From positions 1 to 45,306 of the forward strand of contig JAJXWJ010000025.1 in the NCBI GenBank assembly GCA_021781655.1: DNA of 45,306 nucleotides, read 5' to 3'. This stretch comes from Bacillota bacterium. Lineage in GTDB: Bacteria > Bacillota > Clostridia > Clostridiales > Clostridiaceae. Below, piece by piece: positions 1-8,293 of this stretch. Each line of letters begins with the position of its first letter. The stretch's first letter is position 1. The notes beneath the pieces were generated by a model that was not told the origin of the DNA, ran no database searches, and saw only the letters and a list, made by a program, of their open reading frames with translations. A program made the translations under genes and the position numbers.

Positions 1-3000
1 CCATAGTTACTCCATATAGAACGTCACTAGCTTCCATAGTTCCCTTTCTATGAGTAATAACTATAAATTGACTTTGATTTGAAAATTTATTTAAAAACTG
101 ACCATATCTTGAAACATTAGCATCGTCCAGTGCGGCTTCTATTTCATCCAATATACAAAATGGAGTTGGTTTCATCTTAAGGATGGCAAATAGCAGAGCT
201 ATAGCAGAAAGCCCCTTTTCGCCACCAGACATAAGATTTATATTTTGAAGCTTTTTACCGGGAGGTTGCACGTTTATTTCTATTTGAGCAGATAAAATAT
301 CCTCTCCTTCTAAAATAAGATCAGCACTGCCGCCTTTAAATAATTCCTGAAAGGTTTCATTAAAGTTTTCTCGAATTGTTTCAAAGTTTTCTGCAAAAAC
401 TGTTTTCATCTTATAAAGCATTTCGTTAATAACTTCAATTATTTCTTCTTTTGCATTTATTAAGTCGTCTCTTTGCCCACTCATAAAAGTAAACTTTTCA
501 TTTACTGACTTATATTCTTCAATAGCACCTACGTTTATGCTTCCAAGCTTTGATATTTTCCCTTTAATTTCATCAATTTCTTTTTTAAATAAATTGGTAT
601 CAAAATCCTCGTATTTGTATTCTATTGCTTCTGCATAAGTATAATTATATTCTTCATTTAATTTTTGAAGTAGCGACTCGTTTTCTGTTTCATATTTTGT
701 TAAATTTAATTGTAGCTTATGATTTTCCTCTTCTCTTTTATTAAGCACTAGCTCTCTTTCTTCGATTAAAGAGCTAAGAGCCGCTATTTTGTCTTTAATT
801 TTTATTTTTCCCGCTGAATTTTCTTCAAAAATTTTGTCCATATCAGAAAGCTTTTGTTGAAGGTTTATAAGCTTTTCTTTATTGTCTGTTATTTTGCTAT
901 TAACAACTTCTATATTTTTATTGTTTTCATAAATTTGCTGCTTAATAATAACATTTCGCCTGTCTATATCTTCGATACTTCTATTAAAAAGGTTAAGCTC
1001 TCTTTGGTTACTCAAAACAGTTTCTTCTAGCTTAGCCTTTTCTATCATCATATTCGTCAACTCTTTTTTTAGCTTGGAAATTTCACTAGCATTTTCATAC
1101 AGTTTATTTTCTAACTTAGAAATATTTTTTTCCAGTTCCATTTCAGTTGTTTTAAGCCTTTGTAACTTATCTTCATTTTCTAAAAGCAGCTTTGATGCAT
1201 TTTTAAATTTGTTATCAATGAGATTAATTTCTTCTTTAGATACACTAACATTTTTGTTTAGCTTTTCATTATCTAGCGTAATACTATCTATACGGCCTTG
1301 AAGTTTTGTTATCTCAATATTTTCAGAATGAATCATATCCTTTAGCGTTAAATTTTCATCGTCAAGTGCTTTTATTTTTTCACTATTATTTTTATTAATT
1401 TCATTTAATTTATGTATTTCTTCTTTTACTTTTTCAAGCTTTATTTTCTGCTCCTCTATTTCTCTTTTTCTGCCTATAACATTTAAAGCTTTGTTAAAGG
1501 TACTTCCTCCTGTTAATGAGCCGCCTGTGTTAATAACATCACCATTTAACGTAACTATTTTAAAAGAATAGCCTGCCTTTTTTGCAATCTTTAAAGCTGA
1601 GTCCATATTATCTGCAATAACAGTTCTCATGAGCACATGTTGAACTGCCGGCATAAATTTTTTGTCAAATTGTATTAAATCGCTTGCTATACCAATAAAG
1701 CCTTCTATTTTTGTTACCTCTTCACTAATATTTAAAGGTCTGTTTTTTAATATATTCAAAGGTAAAAAGGTTGTTCTTCCTAAATTATTTTCTTTTAAAT
1801 ATTGTATCAATTTTTTTGCAATTTCTTCTGTATCAGTGATTAGATTTGAAATAGAGCCACCTAAAGCTATTTCAATAGCCGTCTCAAACTTTTTATCAAC
1901 ATTGATTATTTCACCTAAAACGAAACATTTCCCTGTTGCATAAGGAACAAAACCTTTATCTATTTTTGACATTAAGTTTTTTACGGATTTATTATATCCT
2001 TCATATTGATTTTCAAGGGATACCAACATATTAATATTGGCATCAACCTTGTTAAATTCAGAATTCAAACTTCTGACTTTGTTTTCATCAGAATTCAAAG
2101 TTCTATGAAGTAGTTGCATGGCATTTTTATTTATACTTATTTTTTTTTCAAACTCTTGAGTTTTAATATTTATGCTATTTATCTCATTTAAAAGCATATT
2201 TTTAGTATTGGCATTTATAATTATAGAATTTTGAAAACCTTCACAAGAAGCTTTAATTTGGTAAATTGCAGCATCGTGATTATCTAAATCTCTTTTAATA
2301 AGATTAATATGATTTTTAGTATCAGAAACCAAGCCTATTGTATCCATTAGCTTTTCTTTATTTTCTTTTAAGGAAACTTCATCCTTGCTATTAGTTTCTT
2401 CAAAAACTAATAATTCTTTCTCTAATTTTTCAATAGACATCTTAGTGTTAGTAAAATTTTCATTGTTTTTCTTAAGTTCATCTAACACTCTATTTTTTTC
2501 CTTAGCTTGCGTCTCCATTCTATTTTGCAGTTCATCAATTTCTAAATTAGCTGTAGTTATGGACTCCTTTGAAGTTTTAATTTTCTCAATCATTAAAGTG
2601 TTATCTGTTTCAACTTTTTGATAATCTTCCTTGATCAAGTAATATTCTTTTTTTTGATTTTCTTGATTCATTTCTAACATATTCAAATCATCAGAATATT
2701 TTTTTTGCTCAGCTTTTGCACTTTCTTTTTCATTTAAAATATTATTGATATCTAGAGAGGATATTTGTATTTTATTCTCTATCTCAGATATCCTTTGTTT
2801 TAAATTGTCTACTGAATTTACAATTAAACTTACTTCCCTTACCTTTAAATCTTCTGATAGCTGTAAAAACTCTTTTGCTTTATCACTATCGATTTTTAAA
2901 GGACCTAATCTTTCTTCATAGGTTCCAAGTATATCATTTATTCTAATAAGATTTTCTTCAGTATTCTTTAGCCTTTTTTCTGCTTCCTCTTTTCTTGCTT

Positions 3001-3511
3001 TAAACTTCACAATACCAGCAGCTTCTTCTAATAACCCTCTTCTTTCCTCAGGCTTACCACTTAAAACTGCTTCGATTTTACCTTGCCCGATTATTGAATA
3101 ACCTTCCTTTCCAACACCGGTATCCATAAACATTTCTTGAACATCTTTAAGTCTACACTTTGTATTGTTAATAAAATATTCGCTTTCTCCAGAGCGATAT
3201 AATCTTCTTGATATGGTAACTTCATTATAATCTATAGGCAACATTTCATCGCTATTATCCAAGGTCAAAACAACTTGAGCTAGTCCAACTGGTTTTCTAA
3301 ATTGAGTACCTGCAAAAATTACATCTTCCATTTTGCCGCCTCTAAGACTTTTAACGCTTTGCTCTCCAAGCACCCATTTTATTGCATCAGATATATTGCT
3401 TTTTCCGCTTCCGTTAGGACCTACAACAGCAGTTACTCCTTTTTTAAATACTAATTCTGTCTTATCTGCAAAGGATTTAAATCCTCTGATTTCTATAGCT
3501 TTTAAATACAT
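1..3511 (-). CDS. smc: Chromosome segregation protein SMC (partial, C-terminal end outside window)
   Basis: SMC ATPase that compacts and segregates the chromosome with ScpA and ScpB. About 1170 codons are present. The N-terminal P-loop (GPNGSGKS) is near residues 30-38. Long coiled coils flank a hinge at roughly residues 505-675. The C-terminal ABC signature (SGGEKG, about residue 1097) and Walker B (CILDEIEAALDD, about 1112-1123) are intact. The reading frame runs off the left edge after THRKGTMEASDVLYGVTM, so only some 15-20 terminal residues are missing. The ATG at 3511 is preceded by a good ribosome site (GGAGTG). It lies downstream of spoVS and a 32-codon membrane ORF on the same strand. 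In related genomes ftsY usually follows, which would be beyond the edge. Identity is certain from domain order and motifs. Confidence 0.97.
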   Translation of the reverse strand, partial: MYLKAIEIRGFKSFADKTELVFKKGVTAVVGPNGSGKSNISDAIKWVLGEQSVKSLRGGKMEDVIFAGTQFRKPVGLAQVVLTLDNSDEMLPIDYNEVTISRRLYRSGESEYFINNTKCRLKDVQEMFMDTGVGKEGYSIIGQGKIEAVLSGKPEERRGLLEEAAGIVKFKARKEEAEKRLKNTEENLIRINDILGTYEERLGPLKIDSDKAKEFLQLSEDLKVREVSLIVNSVDNLKQRISEIENKIQISSLDINNILNEKESAKAEQKKYSDDLNMLEMNQENQKKEYYLIKEDYQKVETDNTLMIEKIKTSKESITTANLEIDELQNRMETQAKEKNRVLDELKKNNENFTNTKMSIEKLEKELLVFEETNSKDEVSLKENKEKLMDTIGLVSDTKNHINLIKRDLDNHDAAIYQIKASCEGFQNSIIINANTKNMLLNEINSINIKTQEFEKKISINKNAMQLLHRTLNSDENKVRSLNSEFNKVDANINMLVSLENQYEGYNKSVKNLMSKIDKGFVPYATGKCFVLGEIINVDKKFETAIEIALGGSISNLITDTEEIAKKLIQYLKENNLGRTTFLPLNILKNRPLNISEEVTKIEGFIGIASDLIQFDKKFMPAVQHVLMRTVIADNMDSALKIAKKAGYSFKIVTLNGDVINTGGSLTGGSTFNKALNVIGRKREIEEQKIKLEKVKEEIHKLNEINKNNSEKIKALDDENLTLKDMIHSENIEITKLQGRIDSITLDNEKLNKNVSVSKEEINLIDNKFKNASKLLLENEDKLQRLKTTEMELEKNISKLENKLYENASEISKLKKELTNMMIEKAKLEETVLSNQRELNLFNRSIEDIDRRNVIIKQQIYENNKNIEVVNSKITDNKEKLINLQQKLSDMDKIFEENSAGKIKIKDKIAALSSLIEERELVLNKREEENHKLQLNLTKYETENESLLQKLNEEYNYTYAEAIEYKYEDFDTNLFKKEIDEIKGKISKLGSINVGAIEEYKSVNEKFTFMSGQRDDLINAKEEIIEVINEMLYKMKTVFAENFETIRENFNETFQELFKGGSADLILEGEDILSAQIEINVQPPGKKLQNINLMSGGEKGLSAIALLFAILKMKPTPFCILDEIEAALDDANVSRYGQFLNKFSNQSQFIVITHRKGTMEASDVLYGVTM

Positions 3512-3527
3512 TTGTACACTCCTAACC

Positions 3528-3626
3528 CTATCTTAATACTGTTGCTATAATCGTAGAAAAAACAAAGATTAGTATCGTTATAATCGAAAGTATTTTAACT
3601 GATAATTCTCTTGTTGATTTTTTCAT
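3528..3626 (-). CDS. Small single-pass membrane peptide (32 aa), unknown function
   Basis: A 32-codon ORF in the gap between spoVS and smc. It begins MKKSTRELSVK and continues as one hydrophobic stretch (about residues 12-31, rich in Ile, Leu, Val and Phe), ending LR. A purine-rich ribosome site (GGGGTGTAAGAC) precedes the ATG, and the stop codon falls 16 bases before the smc start. The positively charged N-terminus followed by one membrane helix is the usual design of tiny bacterial membrane peptides. No family is recognised with confidence. The ribosome site, clean start and stop, and tight placement before smc argue that it is translated. The alternative is a chance ORF in AT-rich DNA. Confidence 0.6.
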   Translation of the reverse strand: MKKSTRELSVKILSIITILIFVFSTIIATVLR

Positions 3627-3720
3627 GTCTTACACCCCAAATATTTATATTTTAAAAAAGCCTAGTATTAGTTTATATTATAAAATATAAAATTTCAATT
3701 CTCTTTTAATTTCTTATTTC

Positions 3721-3752
3721 AAAAATAAAACCGTGCTAAAATTGCACGGTTT
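3721..3752 (-). terminator. Rho-independent terminator after spoVS
   Basis: On the minus strand a 9-bp stem (AAACCGTGC / GCACGGTTT) with a 7-base loop is followed by TTATTTTT. It begins a few bases after the spoVS stop, so spoVS probably ends its own transcript and the 32-codon ORF plus smc need a further promoter or read-through. Confidence 0.85.
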
Positions 3753-3757
3753 ATATT

Positions 3758-4018
3758 TTATCTAGGTTCAACTATAAATCTAATAGCTGTTTTTTCCTCT
3801 CCCCCGATATTTACCTCCGAGAAAGCTGGCACAACTACTAAATCTACACCATTTGGTGCAACAAATCCTCTCGTAATTGCTATAGCTTTTATAGCTTGAT
3901 TTACTGCACCTGCTCCAACAGCCTGTACTTCTGCTGCACAACTTTCCCTAAGAACTGCCGCCAATGCTCCTGCAACTGATTTTGGATGTGATTGAGAAGA
4001 AACTTTTAATACTTCCAT
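3758..4018 (-). CDS. spoVS: Stage V sporulation protein S
   Basis: SpoVS, a small Alba-like protein needed for progress through late sporulation and coat assembly in Bacillus. Its 86 residues match the usual family length. The sequence MEVLKVSSQSHPKSVAGALA and the segment VQAVGAGAVNQAIKAIAI are hallmarks of this highly conserved family. The ATG is preceded by a perfect AAGGAGG. It lies 59 bases downstream of the radical SAM gene on the same strand and is closed by a strong terminator. In Bacillus it is induced early in sporulation under sigma-H. No clear sigma-H site was made out here. Confidence 0.97.
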   Translation of the reverse strand: MEVLKVSSQSHPKSVAGALAAVLRESCAAEVQAVGAGAVNQAIKAIAITRGFVAPNGVDLVVVPAFSEVNIGGEEKTAIRFIVEPR

Positions 4019-4077
4019 AAATAAATCCTCCTTATATAATTACAAATTATGGATACAAGAGTATTATTCTACAAATA

Positions 4078-5157
4078 TTAAAATTTTCCTTCTATATACT
4101 TATTTTTAAAATATTGCTTAATCGACACTCTTTTACAAAAATCATCACTACTTATGTTAATTTCGCCACAATTTATAATTTCACTTTGTTTAACTTTAAT
4201 GTTAAAGTTTGATAATTGTTTAATTGTGTCGTTAAAATATTTCTTCTTGCATGTATATAATTTTGATATATCTTTATAATTTACTTCAACTAAATAATCA
4301 CCTGATTTATTATCGTTAATACTATTTAATAAAACCTCATTGTATACGCTACCTTCTACCAATTCCCTAAAAGCAGGGTGAAAAGGACCTGCTACAAGTT
4401 CCTTTCCGACATTTATATCTTCCGTAGGCTGAAGTCCTATTCTAATAACGTTTATTTCATTGGCAGTTAATCTGCCATATAATTGTTTTGAAATTTCAAC
4501 TGCTTCATCCAAACTATACGGCACATATTTTTTATTTATATACATAAGTTCCATTGGCGTATTTTTAATAACGAGCGATGGGTATATCCGGCACATATCC
4601 GGCTTTAACTCAATAACTTTATTTACAGTATAAATATCCTTAATAAAGCTATCACCAGGCAATCCTGGCATTATTTGATGACCTAAAGTAAAACCGTATT
4701 GTTTAATTAGCTTGGAAGCTTTTTCAACGTCCTCTACGCTATGACCTCTACCTGCTAAAAACAAAACCTCTTCATCTAATGATTGTACTCCCAACTCTAT
4801 AATATCCACTTTATATTTTTTTAAATTATCTAAAATTTTTTCTGTTATATAATCTGGTCTAGTGGATAACCTAATTTTATTTATTAAGCCAAGTTCTTTA
4901 TATTTTAAAGCCACTTCTAAAAGTTCTTTTTGCTTTTCTAATTTTATAGATGTAAAGGTACCTCCAAAAAAAGAAATTTCTATTTCACTGTTTTCTTTTT
5001 TCATAGTTTCTAAATATTCTTTTGCAGTTTTGTCTACATAGTCAGCATTAACTAATTGAGAGCTTCCAGTTATACTATCTTGATTACAAAACACACAATT
5101 ATGAGGGCAACCTTCGTGAGGTACAAAAATCGGAATTATATAGTGCCTCTTATCCAT
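4078..5157 (-). CDS. Elp3-like radical SAM protein without acetyltransferase domain
   Basis: Radical S-adenosylmethionine enzyme. The cluster-binding motif C-x3-C-x2-C is Cys17, Cys21 and Cys24 (EGCPHNCVFCNQ). It is followed by FFGGTFTSI and a SAM-binding region with STRPDYI and IELGVQSLDEEVL, the pattern of the Elp3/HemN-type oligomeric TIM barrel. At 359 residues it is shorter than true Elp3 (about 550) and shows no GNAT acetyltransferase domain after the SAM domain. This short form is common in Clostridia beside rnc, and its substrate is not established. The start overlaps the end of rnc by 8 bases, so the two are translationally coupled. A tRNA or RNA modification role is an inference from the Elp3 resemblance and from RNase III next door. 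Confidence 0.85.
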   Translation of the reverse strand: MDKRHYIIPIFVPHEGCPHNCVFCNQDSITGSSQLVNADYVDKTAKEYLETMKKENSEIEISFFGGTFTSIKLEKQKELLEVALKYKELGLINKIRLSTRPDYITEKILDNLKKYKVDIIELGVQSLDEEVLFLAGRGHSVEDVEKASKLIKQYGFTLGHQIMPGLPGDSFIKDIYTVNKVIELKPDMCRIYPSLVIKNTPMELMYINKKYVPYSLDEAVEISKQLYGRLTANEINVIRIGLQPTEDINVGKELVAGPFHPAFRELVEGSVYNEVLLNSINDNKSGDYLVEVNYKDISKLYTCKKKYFNDTIKQLSNFNIKVKQSEIINCGEINISSDDFCKRVSIKQYFKNKYIEGKF

Positions 5158-5854
5158 CTATTTCACCCATATTCTTTAAAGCAATTTTTGCTGCTTCTTG
5201 CTCAGCATCTTTTTTGCTAAAGCCAGTACCTTCTCCAATTATATCTTTTTCATATAAAACCGATACGTAAAATTTTCTTTTATGTGGAGGTCCTTCTGAT
5301 TTTATAAGAGCATAAGTAATTTTTGCTACACCGTTTTTTTGTAAAACTTCTTGGAGCTTTGTTTTGTAATCTAGTACTATTTTATCCTCCATAGCTCTAT
5401 TTATTATATCCATAAAATTTTTCAAAACAAACTTTGTTGTAAATTTAATACCTTTGTCTAAATATATTGCTGCAATTATGGCTTCAACGGAATCTGAAAG
5501 TATTGACGTTCTATTTCTTCCTCCAGTAGCATCTTCTCCATTACTCATTAACATGTATGAGCCAACACCCCATTTTTGTGCTATTTCAAATAAGGAATTT
5601 TCACAAACGATTAAAGACCTTTTTTTTGTTAATTCTCCTTCCTTCTTATTTTCATAATTTGAAAACAAATATTCGGATATAATTATTTGAAGTACAGAAT
5701 CACCAAGAAACTCTAGCCTTTCATTATATTTATCCTTTTTCTTTTCTTTAGCGTATGAACTATGGGTTATAGCAATTTTTAATAAGTTTTTATCATTAAA
5801 ATTTACTTTAAGCTCCTTTTCTAAATCTAGTAAATCTCCTATTTTATTTATCAC
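5150..5854 (-). CDS. rnc: Ribonuclease III
   Basis: Double-strand-specific endoribonuclease that processes rRNA precursors and structured mRNAs as a homodimer. At 234 residues it is the usual length. The catalytic signature NERLEFLGDSVL lies near residues 44-55, and the second acidic motif SDSVEAIIAAIYLDKG near 119-134. A C-terminal double-stranded RNA binding domain (about 160-230) ends in GFSKKDAEQEAAKIAL. The start is GTG with AAGGAG at good spacing. The preceding terminator and a recognisable promoter separate it from acpP, and the gene runs into the radical SAM gene with an 8-base overlap. Confidence 0.97.
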   Translation of the reverse strand: MINKIGDLLDLEKELKVNFNDKNLLKIAITHSSYAKEKKKDKYNERLEFLGDSVLQIIISEYLFSNYENKKEGELTKKRSLIVCENSLFEIAQKWGVGSYMLMSNGEDATGGRNRTSILSDSVEAIIAAIYLDKGIKFTTKFVLKNFMDIINRAMEDKIVLDYKTKLQEVLQKNGVAKITYALIKSEGPPHKRKFYVSVLYEKDIIGEGTGFSKKDAEQEAAKIALKNMGEIDG

Positions 5855-5912
5855 TATATTCGCTCCTTATAAATAAAATTCATTCTTTAACATTTATCAA
5901 GGTAATTGCTTA

Positions 5913-5941
5913 AGAATAAACTTTACAGTTTTAAATTTCAA
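5913..5941 (-). promoter_or_regulatory. Probable sigma-A promoter for rnc
   Basis: Minus-strand TTGAAA (5936-5941), 17-base spacer, TATTCT (5913-5918). It begins right after the acpP terminator and gives a leader of roughly 50 bases before rnc. Confidence 0.55.
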
Positions 5942-5968
5942 AATATAAAATCCCGTATTGCTACGGGA
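5942..5968 (-). terminator. Rho-independent terminator after acpP
   Basis: Minus-strand stem TCCCGTA / TACGGGA with a 4-base loop followed by TTTTATATTTT. It starts just past the acpP stop. Confidence 0.85.
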
Positions 5969-5975
5969 CTTTTAT

Positions 5976-6206
5976 TTATTCCTCAGTATGTGATTTTATG
6001 TATTCAACTACATCTCCAACACTGGATATTTTTTCAGCATCTTCATCAGGAAATTCTATATCAAATTCCTCTTCTAACGCCATAATTAATTCAACGATAT
6101 CAAGTGAATCAGCACCAAGATCGTCGATGAAAGAAGATTCCATGGAAATTTCACTAGCATCTATGCCAAGTTGATCTGCCACAATAGTCTTAACTTTTTC
6201 AAACAT
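5976..6206 (-). CDS. acpP: Acyl carrier protein
   Basis: Carrier of growing acyl chains in type II fatty acid synthesis. At 76 acidic residues it has the family length. The phosphopantetheine attachment serine is Ser34 in [10 protein letters not shown]. The start is set at the ATG at 6206 (MFEKVKTI), preceded by GGGAGGTGA. A longer reading that adds 14 upstream residues has no ribosome site. It has its own promoter and terminator, so it is a single-gene unit beside plsX. Monocistronic expression suits an abundant carrier protein. Confidence 0.97.
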   Translation of the reverse strand: MFEKVKTIVADQLGIDASEISMESSFIDDLGADSLDIVELIMALEEEFDIEFPDEDAEKISSVGDVVEYIKSHTEE

Positions 6207-6236
6207 TATATATTCACCTCCCAAACTTATATTATG

Positions 6237-6265
6237 ATAATAGTACATATATACTTTATCGTCAA
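6237..6265 (-). promoter_or_regulatory. Sigma-A promoter of acpP with an internal near-palindrome
   Basis: Minus-strand TTGACG (6260-6265), exactly 17 bases, TATTAT (6237-6242). The spacer holds AGTACATATATACT (6242-6255), a two-fold symmetric sequence with one mismatched pair. That is a plausible repressor site between the two hexamers. The regulator is unknown. Confidence 0.65.
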
Positions 6266-6327
6266 TATTAATATGAAAAATTTTAATTTAAATATTAATA
6301 AAGTTTTGTTATTTTTAATTATAAAAC

Positions 6328-6343
6328 GTTAATTATAATTAAC
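6328..6343. repeat. Perfect 16-bp palindrome GTTAATTATAATTAAC
   Basis: A perfect inverted repeat in the roughly 160-base AT-rich gap between acpP and the plsX stop. Its position upstream of the acpP promoter could suit a DNA-binding protein. A chance palindrome in AT-only sequence is the alternative. Confidence 0.5.
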
Positions 6344-6367
6344 TTATAAAGACATATTAGTTATATT

Positions 6368-7378
6368 TTACTGTTCTACTATTAATTCATTAACTTTTAT
6401 AAGTTCTTCAGAAATTTTTTCTATAATACCTGCTTCATAGCAAACTTTAGCTTGTTTAATTGCATTTTTTAGAGCCTTTGAGTCTGAACTGCCATGAGCC
6501 TTTATTACTATTCCTTTTGTGCCTAAAAATGCAGAGCCACCAATTTCAGCGTAGTCAAACATCTTTTTAAATTTATTAAATACAGGTTTTAATAATAGCC
6601 CTCCAAGCTTTGCTTTAGTAGAAGACATTATTTCTTTTTTTAACAAACTAAATATATTTGAGGCAACACCTTCATACATTTTTAAAACAGTATTACCAAC
6701 AAAACCATCACAAACAACAATGTTTACATCACCATTTGAAACATCTCTTGGTTCTACATTGCCTACAAAGTTGAAATTAGAAGATTTAAGTAATTGATGG
6801 GCTTTTTTTGTTAATTCATTTCCTTTTTCTTCTTCAGCACCTATATTAATTAACCCAATTGTAGGATTATTAATCTTTAGTATATTTTCATAATATATTT
6901 TACCCATTAAAGCAAATTGCAATAAATAATGTGGTTTACAGTCGACATTTGCTCCTGCATCTGCTATCATAAAAGAACTATTTTTTCCAGGCATAATAGG
7001 AGCTAAAACTGGCCTCTCTATGCCTTTTATTCTTCCAATCACAAGGGTTGCACCAGAAAGTAGTGCTCCAGTACTTCCAGCAGAAATTAAGGCGTCTGCT
7101 TCATTTTCCTTCACTAACTGTAAGGCTTTATAAAGGCTTGAATCTTTTTTTCGTCTTATAGCATTTGCAGCATGCTCGTTTGGACTAATGACTTCAGAAG
7201 CATTCAATATTTTGATTTTTTCTTTATCATATTCATATTTTGATAGTTCTCTTTTAATTTGATCTTCTATTCCAGTAATAATTATGTCAACATCATACTC
7301 TTTAACTGCCATGACTGATGCCTCAACTACAGCAGCTGGCGCATTATCTCCGCCCATTCCATCGACTGCGATTTTCAT
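6368..7378 (-). CDS. plsX: Phosphate acyltransferase PlsX
   Basis: Peripheral membrane enzyme that makes acyl-phosphate from acyl-ACP for PlsY in phosphatidic acid synthesis. It has 336 residues. The N-terminal [11 protein letters not shown] and the central [11 protein letters not shown] and GRIKGIERP segments are diagnostic. The start is the ATG at 7378 ([10 protein letters not shown]), with GAGGAG upstream. An ATG 18 bases earlier is less like the family. rpmF and the DUF177 gene lie upstream, the usual order. The fapR regulator found before plsX in Bacillus is absent here. Confidence 0.96.
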   Translation of the reverse strand: MKIAVDGMGGDNAPAAVVEASVMAVKEYDVDIIITGIEDQIKRELSKYEYDKEKIKILNASEVISPNEHAANAIRRKKDSSLYKALQLVKENEADALISAGSTGALLSGATLVIGRIKGIERPVLAPIMPGKNSSFMIADAGANVDCKPHYLLQFALMGKIYYENILKINNPTIGLINIGAEEEKGNELTKKAHQLLKSSNFNFVGNVEPRDVSNGDVNIVVCDGFVGNTVLKMYEGVASNIFSLLKKEIMSSTKAKLGGLLLKPVFNKFKKMFDYAEIGGSAFLGTKGIVIKAHGSSDSKALKNAIKQAKVCYEAGIIEKISEELIKVNELIVEQ

Positions 7379-7417
7379 TATTACCACACTCCTCATTATT
7401 TAAAACTTTTGGAAAAG

Positions 7418-7444
7418 AAAAGAAAGCCAAAAGGGCTTTCTTTT
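7418..7444 (-). terminator. Hairpin terminator or attenuator between rpmF and plsX
   Basis: An 11-bp minus-strand stem (AAAAGAAAGCC / GGCTTTCTTTT) begins directly after the rpmF stop. The U-rich tail is broken by one C (TTTTCTTTTCC). It may release part of the transcript, lowering plsX relative to L32. Confidence 0.65.
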
Positions 7445-7627
7445 CTATTTTTCAATTGCAATTACTTCTTTATCATTATAATGCCCACAGTTTTTACATA
7501 CTCTGTGTGCAAGTTTCATTTCGTGACAATTTGGACATTCAACAATGCCAGGTACACTTAGTTTGAAAGTTTGTGCTCTTCTTGAATCTCTTCTACCTTT
7601 TGAAAACTTTCTTGCTGGATTTCCCAC
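7445..7627 (-). CDS. rpmF: 50S ribosomal protein L32
   Basis: Large-subunit protein of 60 residues. It begins [18 protein letters not shown], the typical basic L32 N-terminus. It keeps a zinc ribbon with two Cys pairs (CPNCHE and CKNCG), the zinc-binding form of L32. It follows yceD by 12 bases and precedes plsX, the standard arrangement. The ribosome site overlaps the AAGGAGGTG before the ATG. Confidence 0.97.
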   Translation of the reverse strand: MGNPARKFSKGRRDSRRAQTFKLSVPGIVECPNCHEMKLAHRVCKNCGHYNDKEVIAIEK

Positions 7628-7639
7628 AATAACACCTCC

Positions 7640-8137
7640 TTAATCGTTTGAAAACAAATCTTTAAGCTTTGCAAGTCTTGGATCTATATTCAAATGTTGG
7701 CATTTGCATTCACCTAAATTCAAATCAGAACCACAACTAGCACATAACCCTTTACAATCTTCTTGGCAAAGTCTTTGTATTGGAAGTGACATTATGATGT
7801 TGTTTTCAACAATTTCTGTTAAATTTAACTTATCATTATTAATAAAGATGATCTCGTCATCCTTATTTTCAGGGTTATTAGTTAGCTTTTCATTAATATC
7901 TAATTGAATATCATAGTTAAAGTTTTTAAGACATCTAGAACAAGTAAGCTCTAATACGCCTGTTACTTTTCCTTCCAATGAAATAATATCACCAACACTA
8001 TTCAATTCGCCTATTACCTTGAGCGGCTTAAGCACCGTATATTTTTCGTAGCTATCTTGAAGTTCCACAACATCGAGAGTAACATCAATTTGCTTTTTCG
8101 AAACCTTCTTTTCATTTAATTCGGAAATATTTATCAT
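7640..8137 (-). CDS. DUF177 (YceD/YlbN-like) protein
   Basis: A DUF177 protein of 165 residues, the family encoded just before rpmF in most bacteria and linked in plants and E. coli to 23S rRNA maturation. It has a Cys pair (LTCSRCLKNF, about residue 70) and a C-terminal Cys-rich segment (CQEDCKGLCASCGSDLNLGECKC region) that probably binds zinc. The ATG at 8137 has no clear ribosome site of its own. Instead it overlaps (ATGA) the stop of a short leader ORF with a strong site, so translation is probably coupled. The frame upstream is closed by TGA, so the start cannot be moved upstream. Confidence 0.9.
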   Translation of the reverse strand: MINISELNEKKVSKKQIDVTLDVVELQDSYEKYTVLKPLKVIGELNSVGDIISLEGKVTGVLELTCSRCLKNFNYDIQLDINEKLTNNPENKDDEIIFINNDKLNLTEIVENNIIMSLPIQRLCQEDCKGLCASCGSDLNLGECKCQHLNIDPRLAKLKDLFSND

Positions 8138-8169
8138 TGCTTTTTGCTCAAATAATTATATATGAGCAT
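8134..8169 (-). CDS. 11-codon leader ORF coupled to the DUF177 gene
   Basis: ATG at 8169, preceded by a strong GAGGAGGGAAGA, reads MLIYNYLSKKQ and stops at a TGA that overlaps the DUF177 ATG in the sequence ATGA. The downstream gene has no ribosome site of its own, so ribosomes ending this peptide probably reinitiate on it. Whether the peptide itself matters is unknown. It could be only a device for coupling. Confidence 0.6.
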   Translation of the reverse strand: MLIYNYLSKKQ

Positions 8170-8232
8170 TCTTCCCTCCTCTTTATGTATAGCTACTACT
8201 AACTAATCCAAATCATAGACTGACCACAATTA

Positions 8233-8261
8233 ATTATATTAACCTAATTAATAATTGTCAA
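8233..8261 (-). promoter_or_regulatory. Consensus sigma-A promoter for the DUF177–rpmF–plsX unit
   Basis: Minus-strand TTGACA (8256-8261), exactly 17 bases, TATAAT (8233-8238). Both hexamers are perfect consensus. It predicts a leader of about 55-60 bases before the 11-codon ORF. Confidence 0.85.
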
Positions 8262-8293
8262 GATTTAATTTGGAAAAGCTTCTTTATATACGC

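Noticed and set aside
1074-2621. Plus-strand ORFs of 75-93 codons opposite smc
   Set aside because: They are Phe/Ser/Leu-rich reverse-strand shadows of the lysine/glutamate-rich SMC coiled coil, with no ribosome sites.
6242-6255. FapR operator in the acpP promoter
   Set aside because: Half-sites look similar, but the centre is one base too long for the known FapR site, and no fapR gene is present in the cluster. It is kept only as an unnamed dyad.
8262-8293. Terminator after ackA
   Set aside because: Only a short AAGCTT-centred symmetry is seen, with no adequate stem or T run.
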